NCBI GenBank assembly: GCA_030610725.1 | Contig: JAUWRE010000091.1 | Span: 1 to 5,353, forward strand | Origin: Candidatus Aerophobota bacterium | GTDB lineage: Bacteria; Aerophobota; Aerophobia; Aerophobales; AE-B3A | Length of the DNA: 5,353 nucleotides | Direction of reading: 5' to 3' | Part shown: positions 1-5,353 of the stretch, in pieces | How the letters are laid out: each line of letters begins with the position of its first letter | Position numbering within the stretch: the stretch's first letter is position 1 | Translations under genes and position numbers: made by a program | The notes under the pieces: model-generated | What the model was told of the DNA's origin: nothing | The model's input: the letters and a program-made list of their open reading frames with translations, nothing else | The model's database searches: none

Positions 1-296
1 CCATCGCCAAAATCACCGATAGGTGGTTTGAGGCAACTGCGATCAAAAATGAGCAAGCCGAGACTATTAAGAAGATTACCGATAACTGGTTTGAGGTGAG
101 TGCTACTAAGGACGAGCAAGCCGAGACCATTAAGCAGATCGCCGATAACTTCTTTAAAGTGACGGGAGAGCTCGATGCACTTAAAGCTCTCAATGCCGAG
201 CAAGCCGTGACCATCGCCAAAATCACCGATAGGTGGTTTGAGGCAACTGCGATCAAAAATGAGCAAGCCGAGACTATCAAGAAGATTACCGATAAC
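1..296 (+). repeat. Hierarchical tandem repeat (210-bp period with 63-bp subunits)
   Basis: Bases 1-86 recur at 211-296 with a single difference (T at 68, C at 278), which is synonymous (ATT/ATC). The period is 210 bp, or 70 codons, exactly ten heptads. Inside it are more diverged subunits at 3-65 and 66-128 (63 bp, three heptads each) and 129-212 (84 bp, four heptads). All period lengths are multiples of 21 bp, so duplication kept both the reading frame and the coiled-coil register. The first copy is cut by the window edge, so more units may lie upstream. Confidence 0.9.
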
Positions 297-470
297 TTCT
301 TTAAGGTAAGAGAAGAATTAGGAAGTGAAATAGCTGGTTTTAAAATTGCTAATGATGGTTTGAAAATTGCTAACGAGGAACAGTTAGCCACGATTAAGAA
401 ATTGAAAACACAGAGATTACTGTTAGGTCTTGGATTTTTAGCGGCTGCCTATATGGCGTGTGGCCAATAA
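1..470 (+). CDS. Repeat-built coiled-coil protein with C-terminal membrane anchor (5' end missing)
   Basis: I do not recognise this family. The frame is open from the window edge (first full codon at base 3) to a TAA at 468-470, so only the C-terminal 155 residues are visible. Residues 1-103 are tandem heptad-multiple repeats: 21-residue units begin at residues 1, 22 and 71, a 28-residue unit at 43, and a further partial unit at 92. Each follows the pattern IxxIxDxxF, mostly with an EQAET-like end. Residues 104-137 continue as coiled coil with a KIAND/KIANE doublet. After a basic KKLKTQR stretch comes a short hydrophobic segment (about 139-153, LLLGLGFLAAAYMAC) and only two more residues, so the protein looks tail-anchored with the coiled coil probably in the cytoplasm. 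The layout recalls Borrelia Bdr proteins (repeats plus a C-terminal membrane segment), but only as architecture. A GTG at 96 is an internal valine codon, not the start. The signal-peptide LysM gene follows 37 bp downstream. The function is unknown. Confidence 0.85.
   Translation, partial: IAKITDRWFEATAIKNEQAETIKKITDNWFEVSATKDEQAETIKQIADNFFKVTGELDALKALNAEQAVTIAKITDRWFEATAIKNEQAETIKKITDNFFKVREELGSEIAGFKIANDGLKIANEEQLATIKKLKTQRLLLGLGFLAAAYMACGQ
336..376 (+). repeat. 21-bp (one heptad) tandem duplication
   Basis: Bases 336-355 and 357-376 match at 18 of 20 positions with a 21-bp period. They encode GFKIAND and GLKIANE, adjacent heptads of the coiled coil. This is the smallest step of the same heptad-wise growth seen upstream in the gene. 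Confidence 0.75.
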
Positions 471-492
471 GAATATGTTGCAAAATTAGCCT

Positions 493-500
493 GAGGAGGT
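493..500 (+). promoter_or_regulatory. Strong ribosome binding site that sets the LysM gene start
   Basis: GAGGAGGT lies 7 nt before the ATG at 508. A longer in-frame start, GTG at 499, overlaps this Shine-Dalgarno sequence and so cannot be the real start. The spacing fits ATG 508. Confidence 0.85.
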
Positions 501-507
501 GGAAAAG

Positions 508-1218
508 ATGCAGAAGAGAAAGGTATTTGGTATATTAGGGACGATGCTGTTGTTATGCGCTTTGGCTGGCAGTGTAGGGGTAGCACAAGGTGATTCTTCT
601 CTTGAGGCAATTGAGAATGAATTAGAGAGTTTACAGGAAGAATACGCTCAGTTAAGCCAGACGATAGTAGAAGCAAAAGATATTTCCCTGGAGACAATGG
701 TAAAGATGGCTGAATTCAAGGAGGAAGTCCTCTACAGATTGGGATTATGGCGGGCAAAACTGGCTGAAGGATTGATAAATACAATAGAGGCAAGGGCACT
801 GAAAGCAAGCGTAGAAGAGCTCAGGGCGGAAGTTTCTCTGGCAAAAGAGATGGCTGCTTCTGCCAGGATTCAAGCTGATCAAGCTATAAAGGAGACCAGG
901 GAATTAGCTAAACAAACTCAAGAAAAGACAGATATGATTCTGGCTAAAGTAGATGACATAATAAGAAGAGTGAGGAATCTAGAAAAGGGATTGGGAGAAA
1001 AAGCAAGTATCAAATTTAAATCAACTGGTCTTTATGAGACTAAAGCTGAGAATATCTACGAAGTAAAGAAAGGTGATAGTCTGTGGCGCATCGCGGGTTC
1101 TAAGGATGTCTATGATGATTCTGGTAAGTGGCGCAAAATTTACGAAGCCAATAAAGATAGGATTGGTGATGTTTCAGTAATCTATCCTGGACAGAAACTG
1201 GTAATCCCTGCGGAGTAA
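508..1218 (+). CDS. Secreted coiled-coil protein with C-terminal LysM domain
   Basis: This 236-residue protein is probably exported and bound to peptidoglycan. Residues 1-26 form a signal peptide: basic MQKRK, a hydrophobic core, and likely cleavage after GSVGVA. The cysteine at 17 sits in LLLC, which is a poor lipobox, so signal peptidase I is more likely than a lipoprotein route. Residues about 30-165 are highly charged and alpha-helical with coiled-coil character, rich in E, K, A and L. Residues 184-234 are a LysM domain: it opens with YEVKKGDSLWRIA, passes through WRKIYEANKDRI and ends with IYPGQKLVIP. LysM domains bind the N-acetylglucosamine backbone of peptidoglycan. No catalytic domain is present, so a structural or scaffolding role is more likely than hydrolysis. 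The gene follows the tail-anchored coiled-coil gene by 37 bp and is probably cotranscribed. The LysM assignment is firm; the cellular role is inferred. Confidence 0.93.
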   Translation: MQKRKVFGILGTMLLLCALAGSVGVAQGDSSLEAIENELESLQEEYAQLSQTIVEAKDISLETMVKMAEFKEEVLYRLGLWRAKLAEGLINTIEARALKASVEELRAEVSLAKEMAASARIQADQAIKETRELAKQTQEKTDMILAKVDDIIRRVRNLEKGLGEKASIKFKSTGLYETKAENIYEVKKGDSLWRIAGSKDVYDDSGKWRKIYEANKDRIGDVSVIYPGQKLVIPAE

Positions 1219-1317
1219 CAAGAGCTGTGAATCGTATCTAGTATCTCGAAAGAAGGCTTTAAAATATACGTAATCAGGTAAGTGTTGCTAAAGAATATTG
1301 AGATATTGTAGCAGGTA

Positions 1318-1343
1318 GGATTTCCTAAAAAGAGGAAAAATCC
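1318..1343. other. Small hairpin, possible weak terminator
   Basis: GGATTTCCT (1318-1326) can pair with AGGAAAAATCC (1333-1343). The TTTCCT/AGGAAA core is perfect around a 6-nt loop, with two extra A residues bulged on the right arm. It lies about 100 bp past the LysM stop codon, but no T-run follows on the + strand, so a terminator role is only a guess. Confidence 0.35.
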
Positions 1344-1480
1344 CAAATTCTAATATCTAAATTCTAAACAAATTCAAATCTAAAATGTTCAAAATTCAAA
1401 ACAGGTTCTGTTTTACTCATTCGAATTTTGGTAATTAGATATTGTTTAGAGTTTAGTAATTAGGATTTAGAATTTAGGGA
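1341..1480. repeat. About 140-bp imperfect palindromic repeat
   Basis: The arms match in the same order across the whole length. TCCCAAATTCTAA (1341-1353) pairs with the complement of 1467-1480, with one extra base. CTAAACAA (1364-1371) pairs with 1442-1449, ATCTAA (1378-1383) with 1435-1440, and CAAAATTC (1390-1397) with 1423-1430. The apex is AAAACAG (1398-1404) with CTGTTTT (1408-1414) around the loop GTT. The AAATTC-rich composition resembles dispersed noncoding palindromes I recall from genomes of uncultured bacteria, not checked here. It sits between convergent genes, where it could act in both directions as a transcript end or 3' stabiliser. Confidence 0.8.
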
Positions 1481-1534
1481 GATATAAGCTTTATATAAGC
1501 TAATCTATTACTTACATTCGCTGCTGAGCTCTTA

Positions 1535-1544
1535 CGCAATGACA
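1535..1544. repeat. Possible relic of the CAATGAC repeat family
   Basis: CGCAATGACA here is identical to bases 5164-5173, the right end of the palindromic element upstream of acpS. On the - strand it reads GTCATTGCG, the same form as the ends of that element. Only ten bases match, so this is suggestive rather than secure. Confidence 0.4.
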
Positions 1545-1569
1545 GTAGTATACGTGCTTTAGTGAAGAT

Positions 1570-1770
1570 TTACGAAAGTCCATATTTGTCCTGGAATTTC
1601 TTTATTCTTCCCCCACTATCAACAAATTTTTGTTTCCCGGTAAAGAAAGGATGACAATGAGAACATATCTCTACATGTAAGTCTTGTTTAGTGGATTTAG
1701 TTTTGTATTCAGCTCCACAGGCACATCTGATGGTTGTTTCGTGATAGGATGGATGAATTTTTTTTTTCAT
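1570..1770 (-). CDS. rpmE: 50S ribosomal protein L31, zinc-binding type
   Basis: This 66-residue protein has the usual length and sequence of bacterial L31, a component of the large subunit that contributes to an intersubunit bridge. It begins [19 protein letters not shown]. Cysteines 16, 18, 36 and 39 form the CxC...CxxC zinc-binding set that marks the zinc-containing L31 form rather than the zinc-independent paralogue. [18 protein letters not shown] near the C-terminus is a family hallmark. The ATG overlaps the rho stop codon (ATGA at 1770-1767) and follows a strong ribosome binding site, so translation is probably coupled to rho. rho-rpmE adjacency is common in bacteria. Directly after the ATG is a run of ten A residues encoding KKK and part of the next codon. 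This is the last gene of the operon seen here. Confidence 0.97.
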   Translation of the reverse strand: MKKKIHPSYHETTIRCACGAEYKTKSTKQDLHVEICSHCHPFFTGKQKFVDSGGRIKKFQDKYGLS

Positions 1771-3047
1771 TGGAAAGTTACCTCCTTTTTATTTGAATCT
1801 TTTCCTAGGTGAGATACAATCTCCAGGAATTGCTTATTGTTTTCTGTTTTTTTCATTACTTCTATTACTGCTTCAATGGGTTCTTTGTAATTCTGTCGGT
1901 TAAGATAGTTCCTAAGAGCCCATATCATAGAAAGCTCGTTATCGCTTAATAGTAGTTCCTCTTTTCTTGTACCCGATCTATTCATGTCAATAGCGGGGAA
2001 AATTCGCCTTTCCGCTAGTTCTCTGGTGAGGCGTAGTTCCATATTACCGGTTCCCTTGAATTCTTCAAAAATAACTTCGTCCATTTTACTTCCTGTTTCT
2101 ACTATAGCAGTAGCCACGATAGTCAGACTCCCTCCTTCTTCTATTTTTCGAGCTGCCCCAAAGAATCTCTTAGGATAATGTAGAGTGTTAGCATCTATCC
2201 CCCCAGAAAGAATTTTGCCACTGGTAGGGATAACGAGATTATAAGCTCGGGCCAATCTGGTAATGCTATCCAAGAGGATTACCACATCACGTTTTTGTTC
2301 TACCAGCCTCTTAGCTTTCTCAATGACTAATTCTGCTACACGGATGTGATTTTTTGGTGGTTCATCAAAAGTAGAGAAAGCAACTTCTCCTTTTACTGAG
2401 CGTTGCATATCTGTAACTTCTTCTGGTCGTTCATCAGTTAGGAGTACGATAAGTTCTATTTCTGGGTGATTAACTGCTATACCCTTAGCAATTTTCTGCA
2501 AAAATATGGTTTTTCCTGTCTTGGGAGGAGCGACAATAAGACCTCTTTGTCCTTTTCCTACAGGACAAATTAGGTCAATCAGACGAGTAGAGATATCTGC
2601 CGAATCGTTTTCCAAAACAATGCGCTTTTGAGGAAAAAGAGGAGTAAGATTTTCAAATACGGTTCTTTCTCTTGCTTTCTCTGGGTCTTCTTCATTTACT
2701 GTCTCTACTTTTAGTAGAGCAAAATAATTCTCGTTTTCCTTAGGAGGTCTAATTTGGCCGCTAACTACATCCCCTTCTCTGATGTCAAAACGCTTAATCT
2801 GAGAAGGAGAAACATATATGTCGTCAGGCCCTGAGGTGTAGTTTGTGGACCTAAGAAATCCATATCCCTCGCTAAGGATATCCAAAACTCCAGAGCCGTA
2901 GACAATTTCTTTCTGGTTGATTTCATCTTGAATAATCTTGAATATAAGGTCTTGTTTCCTCAAGTGTCTGTAATTTTCTATCTTTTTCTCGTCCGCTATT
3001 TCATGTAATTGGGCAATGTTTTCCTTTTGCAATTCAGCTATATTCAC
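1767..3047 (-). CDS. rho: Transcription termination factor Rho
   Basis: Rho is a hexameric RNA-dependent ATPase and translocase that ends transcription of untranslated RNA. The 426-residue protein has the standard length and no inserted domain. Residues 1-45 are the helical Rho N-terminal domain. Residues about 48-120 are the OB-fold (cold-shock-like) primary RNA-binding domain, with [14 protein letters not shown] and [13 protein letters not shown]. The RecA-like motor follows: P-loop APPKTGKT (173-180), catalytic-glutamate segment [11 protein letters not shown] (204-214, E206), Walker B VVILLD (255-260), Q-loop [18 protein letters not shown] (280-297), R-loop and [11 protein letters not shown] (328-338), and [11 protein letters not shown] (356-366) with the arginine-finger region. 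The start is GTG at 3047, supported by AGGAGGA six bases upstream and by the family-typical N-terminus. The gene overlaps the upstream NAD(P)HX repair gene by 14 bp and rpmE by an ATGA, so it is expressed as part of the operon. No separate rho leader is visible. Confidence 0.98.
   Translation of the reverse strand: MNIAELQKENIAQLHEIADEKKIENYRHLRKQDLIFKIIQDEINQKEIVYGSGVLDILSEGYGFLRSTNYTSGPDDIYVSPSQIKRFDIREGDVVSGQIRPPKENENYFALLKVETVNEEDPEKARERTVFENLTPLFPQKRIVLENDSADISTRLIDLICPVGKGQRGLIVAPPKTGKTIFLQKIAKGIAVNHPEIELIVLLTDERPEEVTDMQRSVKGEVAFSTFDEPPKNHIRVAELVIEKAKRLVEQKRDVVILLDSITRLARAYNLVIPTSGKILSGGIDANTLHYPKRFFGAARKIEEGGSLTIVATAIVETGSKMDEVIFEEFKGTGNMELRLTRELAERRIFPAIDMNRSGTRKEELLLSDNELSMIWALRNYLNRQNYKEPIEAVIEVMKKTENNKQFLEIVSHLGKDSNKKEVTFQ
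1780..1787 (-). promoter_or_regulatory. Ribosome binding site for rpmE inside the end of rho
   Basis: AAGGAGGT on the - strand lies 9 nt before the rpmE ATG and within the last codons of rho (KEV). It is close to the full anti-Shine-Dalgarno complement. This lets L31 be translated strongly from the shared rho message. Confidence 0.85.
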
Positions 3048-4590
3048 TCTTTATCCTCCTAGTGGCCTCAGGGATGGTTTCAAGAATATCACTGGCGATG
3101 AGGCTTATTTCTCCTTTTTTTTGGGCAGCCAGGTCAGCGGCATATCCATGAAGATAGACTCCTGTTTTGGCTGCTTCCAGGCAGGAGAGTTTCTGTGTCA
3201 ATAATCCGCCAATTATTCCGGTAAGAATATCTCCACTTCCTCCAGTAGCCATTCCTGGATTCCCGGTCAGGTTAACCCAACTATTACCTTCTTTACTGGC
3301 TATTACTGTTCTTGCTCCTTTTAAAACTACAATAGCTCCTATTCTCCTGGCTAGAGCCATAGTAAATCCTATTCTGTCCTTTTGAATCTCTTCTACAGAA
3401 GCCCCCACAAGCCTACCCATCTCTCCTGGATGAGGAGTAATTATTAGGGGGGCTTTGTATTTTTTCAGCAGAGAGAGTTCCCCGGCAAGGACATTTATTC
3501 CGTCAGCATCGATAACCAATGGGATATCCAATTGGTCGATAATCGTACTAATTAGTTCTTTAGTTTGTTTAGTAGAAGAAATGCCCGGACCGATGGCCAT
3601 TGCCTTGCATTTTTGGCTGAAGTCTTTGATTTTTTCAAACCCTTCCTTGCACAGAGTTTTGTCTTTACTTTGAGGTAGAGGGAGGGTCATTACCTCGGTC
3701 AATTTAGTTTCCAAAATAGGATTCAAATCTTCAGGGATACCTAATGTTACCAGACCCGCTCCTACTCTCAAAGCAGAAAGGGCAGTTAGGCTAGCTGCTC
3801 CCGTCATTCCTGGCGAGCCGGCTATGACTAAAAGATGTCCAAAGCTACCTTTGTGAGAAGACGGTTTTCTAAAGAATAACTTCTTAGAAATGCCAGCCAG
3901 AGTAAGAAGTTCAGAGTTAATTTTGTCTTCTTCCAAACCTGTAGGGATTCCTATATCTGCTATCTCGATTTCACCAGCATAATCCATCCCTGGGTATAGA
4001 TATAATCCTCGTTTAGGGTAGGCAAGGCTAACTGTGTATTCTGCCTTTATTGCTTCCCCCCGTACTTCTCCTGTATCTGCGTCTATTCCTGTAGGAATAT
4101 CCACCGCTACCGTGTTTTCAGAGTGTTTATTAATCAAGTCAATAACTTTCTTCATTAATCCTCGTGGTGCTCCTTCTGCTCCTGTGCCAAGAAGAGCATC
4201 TACTACTATGTCCGCTTTGGCAAGTTCCTTTTCTAATGATTCCACAAAGGCAGGAGAGGTAATTTCCCTCATCGGTATTCCCATTTTTTCAGTAATGGCC
4301 AGGTTGGTTGCTGCATCTCCCTTAATGTTTTTCTTTTCAGCTAGAAGAAATATTTTTGCCTTTACTTTCTGGTTAAAGAGATGTCTGGCTACTACCATTC
4401 CATCTCCTCCGTTATTACCAGAACCAGCAAAGATATATACATATTTTCCCTTTAGAGGACCATATTTCCTTTCTATCGCATCAGCTACCTTCAAACCAGC
4501 ATTTTCCATAAGAACTATACTGGGAATTCCTATTTCTTCTATGGCTTTTTTGTCTATGCGGCGCATTTCTTCACTGGTGACTAATTTCAT
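3034..4590 (-). CDS. nnr: Bifunctional NAD(P)HX epimerase / ADP- or ATP-dependent NAD(P)HX dehydratase
   Basis: This enzyme repairs hydrated NADH and NADPH. The N-terminal domain epimerises R-NAD(P)HX to S-NAD(P)HX, and the C-terminal domain dehydrates the S form using a nucleotide. The 518 residues match the usual fused YjeF form. Epimerase domain (about 1-220): [25 protein letters not shown], nucleotide-binding GSGNNGGDG (56-64), DALLGTG (131-137) and DIPTGID (164-170). Dehydratase domain (about 235-515, ribokinase-like): [14 protein letters not shown] (246-259), DADGINVL (361-368), TPHPGEM (385-391) and [16 protein letters not shown] (443-458) with the catalytic aspartate at 454. Both active-site sets look intact. 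The start at ATG 4590 is canonical for the family, although its ribosome binding site is weak (GAAAGAG, 7 nt upstream). acpS ends 15 bp upstream, and the 3' end overlaps rho by 14 bp. Nucleotide preference is not decided by sequence; bacterial members usually use ADP. Confidence 0.97.
   Translation of the reverse strand: MKLVTSEEMRRIDKKAIEEIGIPSIVLMENAGLKVADAIERKYGPLKGKYVYIFAGSGNNGGDGMVVARHLFNQKVKAKIFLLAEKKNIKGDAATNLAITEKMGIPMREITSPAFVESLEKELAKADIVVDALLGTGAEGAPRGLMKKVIDLINKHSENTVAVDIPTGIDADTGEVRGEAIKAEYTVSLAYPKRGLYLYPGMDYAGEIEIADIGIPTGLEEDKINSELLTLAGISKKLFFRKPSSHKGSFGHLLVIAGSPGMTGAASLTALSALRVGAGLVTLGIPEDLNPILETKLTEVMTLPLPQSKDKTLCKEGFEKIKDFSQKCKAMAIGPGISSTKQTKELISTIIDQLDIPLVIDADGINVLAGELSLLKKYKAPLIITPHPGEMGRLVGASVEEIQKDRIGFTMALARRIGAIVVLKGARTVIASKEGNSWVNLTGNPGMATGGSGDILTGIIGGLLTQKLSCLEAAKTGVYLHGYAADLAAQKKGEISLIASDILETIPEATRRIKSEYS
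3054..3060 (-). promoter_or_regulatory. Ribosome binding site that sets the rho GTG start
   Basis: AGGAGGA on the - strand is separated by 6 nt from the GTG at 3047. It lies inside the last codons of the upstream NAD(P)HX repair gene, which stops at 3034. The strength and spacing justify a GTG start for rho. Confidence 0.85.
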
Positions 4591-4605
4591 TTCCTTACTC
4601 TTTCA

Positions 4606-4974
4606 CTATAACGCCACTGCCTGGGCTATAGCGTAATCATTATCATGGGAGATGCTGATCAGAACTCTTCTTATATTCTTTTCATCCAGAGCTTCTTTAG
4701 TTTTTTTGTTATTAGCCAGATAAGGCTCACCACTCTCTTTAGCTAGGATTTCTATATGCCGCCAGCTTATTCCTCCTCCTATGGATTTAAATATAGCTTC
4801 TTTAGCAGCAAATCTTCCCGCCAGATAAGCAAGTTTTGCTTTCTTTCTCAAGCAATATGAGCTTTGTATCTCTTTATCTGTGAAAACTCTTTCCTCAAAT
4901 TGTTTTCCCCATCGAGCAAGAGCCTCGTCTATTCTTCTTATCCTAATGATGTCTATACCAATCCCTTTAATCAT
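4606..4974 (-). CDS. acpS: Holo-[acyl-carrier-protein] synthase
   Basis: AcpS transfers 4'-phosphopantetheine from coenzyme A to the serine of apo-acyl carrier protein, activating it for fatty acid synthesis. From ATG 4974 the protein is 122 residues, the normal AcpS length, and begins MIKGIGIDIIRI with the metal-binding aspartate at D8. Other hallmarks are ERVFTDKEI (28-36), AGRFAAKEAIFKSIG (52-66) with metal ligand E59 and catalytic-region K63, WRHIEI then GEPYL, and LISISHDNDYAIAQAV (105-120). The frame stays open 61 codons further upstream to an ATG at 5157. That extension (starting MKQSRLDRSALPGD) lacks AcpS homology and is mostly translated palindromic repeat, so I reject it. The ribosome binding site at 4974 is weak. 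pdxJ lies upstream across a repeat-filled gap, and the NAD(P)HX repair gene follows 15 bp downstream. Confidence 0.96.
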   Translation of the reverse strand: MIKGIGIDIIRIRRIDEALARWGKQFEERVFTDKEIQSSYCLRKKAKLAYLAGRFAAKEAIFKSIGGGISWRHIEILAKESGEPYLANNKKTKEALDEKNIRRVLISISHDNDYAIAQAVAL

Positions 4975-5045
4975 TAGCTCAAATCCAATACTCGCTTTGC
5001 TTGATTCTTGTATATCGTATTGCCTTTCCCCTTGCGTCGTCATGC

Positions 5046-5216
5046 AAATATTCAGTGGAATACGTTCCTTCCCGTCATTGCCAAGAGTCCTGAAAGTCTT
5101 CAGGACGACGAAGCAATCTCCAGGTAACGCTGAGCGATCTAACCGAGATTGCTTCACTACGTTCGCAATGACAAGCGAGGGACCTTGTTCACAATGACAT
5201 GGTTTACTGAATATTT
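5046..5216. repeat. Nested palindromic element between pdxJ and acpS (MITE- or REP-like)
   Basis: Several inverted pairs are nested. Outermost, AAATATTCAGT (5046-5056) is the exact complement of 5206-5216. Inside, GTCATTGC (5074-5081) pairs with GCAATGAC (5165-5172), and GAAGCAATCTC (5110-5120) with GAGATTGCTTC (5145-5155). The left arm carries its own perfect hairpin, GTCCTGAA-AGTC-TTCAGGAC (5087-5106). A second CAATGACA end, GTTCACAATGACA (5187-5199), repeats 5161-5173 with one mismatch. CGTCA occurs just outside both outer arms (5038-5042 and 5218-5222) and could be a target duplication, though it is short and unevenly spaced. The GTCATTGC/GAAGCAATCTC signature matches a dispersed palindrome family I recall from many bacterial genomes, not checked here. 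It encodes no transposase, so it would move only with help from another element. Confidence 0.75.
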
Positions 5217-5270
5217 ACGTCACATGGTAAGGTATATAGCTAGGCAAAAACTGGTGATATCTTCTTAGTG

Positions 5271-5353
5271 TCATCCTCCAATTAATTTGAGCATTTCGGC
5301 TACCGCTTCTTTTATTCCTACCAGACAAGCTCGAGCAATAATAGAGTGACCAA
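5271..5353 (-). CDS. pdxJ: Pyridoxine 5'-phosphate synthase, C-terminal end only
   Basis: PdxJ condenses 1-deoxyxylulose 5-phosphate with 3-amino-2-oxopropyl phosphate to form pyridoxine 5'-phosphate in vitamin B6 synthesis. Only the last 26 complete codons lie in the window; the gene runs off the right edge. The peptide GHSIIARACLVGIKEAVAEM, then LKLIGG and a TGA at 5273-5271, matches the conserved PdxJ C-terminus (GHAII-RAV--GL--AV-EM in E. coli, from memory). The order pdxJ-acpS is very common in bacteria, which supports the call. The active-site residues are outside the window. Confidence 0.9.
   Translation of the reverse strand, partial: GHSIIARACLVGIKEAVAEMLKLIGG

Larger units (their letters stand above)
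1219..1569. other. Convergent AT-rich intergenic region without a gene
   Basis: This 351-bp gap separates the 3' ends of the LysM gene (+) and rpmE (-). I see no plausible gene on either strand. It contains a small hairpin (1318-1343), a long imperfect inverted repeat (1341-1480), a 9-bp direct repeat ATATAAGCT at 1482-1490 and 1493-1501, and a possible repeat relic at 1535-1544. No GC-rich stem followed by a T-tract is visible for either transcript, so termination may depend on Rho or on the palindromes themselves. Confidence 0.8.

Noticed and set aside
1..300. CRISPR-like repeat array
   Set aside because: The repeats are contiguous, in frame and encode heptads. There are no short constant repeats alternating with unique spacers.
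96..470. A 124-residue protein starting at GTG 96
   Set aside because: The frame continues open to base 3 with the same repeat pattern, so GTG 96 is an internal valine codon inside a repeat unit.
499..507. GTG start for the LysM protein three codons upstream of ATG 508
   Set aside because: It overlaps the GAGGAGGT ribosome binding site, which is ideally spaced for ATG 508.
508..590. Lipoprotein signal in the LysM protein
   Set aside because: The only cysteine in the hydrophobic region is preceded by LLL, which does not fit the lipobox, and the hydrophobic core continues after it.
449..697. Open frame of 82 codons on the - strand
   Set aside because: It lies antisense to the coiled-coil and LysM genes, has no recognisable domain and is explained by the genes on the + strand.
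4034..4636. Open frame of 200 codons on the + strand antisense to the NAD(P)HX repair gene
   Set aside because: The opposite strand encodes a complete YjeF-type enzyme with intact motifs. The antisense product is low-complexity with no family signature.
4975..5073. Promoter for acpS on the - strand
   Set aside because: TTGCAT and TATACA-like words occur but are separated by 27 bases, too far for a standard -35/-10 pair.
4880..5197. Open frame of 105 codons on the + strand across the acpS start and the palindromic element
   Set aside because: It is antisense to acpS and otherwise made of repeat sequence, with no plausible domain.

Overview
This window looks like chromosomal DNA from an AT-rich, uncultured-type bacterium. 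Every recognisable gene is bacterial (Rho, ribosomal protein L31, holo-ACP synthase, NAD(P)HX repair enzyme, PdxJ). The signal-peptide LysM protein shows a peptidoglycan cell wall. The intergenic palindromes resemble dispersed repeats I associate with draft genomes of uncultured candidate phyla (Omnitrophica- or Aerophobetes-like). That association is from memory, and the phylum cannot be fixed from these genes by eye.

Left part (1-1218, + strand): two adjacent genes 37 bp apart, probably cotranscribed. The first is the 3' end of a coiled-coil protein built from tandem heptad-multiple repeats and ending in a short C-terminal membrane segment. The second is a secreted coiled-coil protein with a C-terminal LysM peptidoglycan-binding domain. 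Together they suggest an envelope-associated pair of unknown function.

Middle (1219-1569): a 351-bp AT-rich gap between convergent transcription units. It holds a roughly 140-bp imperfect inverted repeat (1341-1480), a small hairpin just before it and a possible relic of a second repeat family. I see no gene there and no textbook rho-independent terminator.

Right part (1570-5353, - strand): a tightly packed housekeeping operon read right to left: pdxJ (C-terminal end only), acpS, a fused NAD(P)HX epimerase/dehydratase gene, rho and rpmE. acpS and the repair gene are 15 bp apart, the repair gene overlaps rho by 14 bp, and rho overlaps rpmE through an ATGA junction. Only the pdxJ-acpS junction is loose (297 bp). 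It carries a nested palindromic element (about 5046-5216) that looks like a small inserted repeat. An open frame runs from inside that element into acpS and would mislead automatic start calling.

The operon genes are ordinary in function: vitamin B6 synthesis, acyl-carrier-protein activation, nicotinamide cofactor repair, transcription termination and a ribosomal protein. The unusual material is the repeat-built coiled-coil gene at the left edge and the two palindromic repeats. I found no clear evidence for a new defence, mobile or regulatory system.
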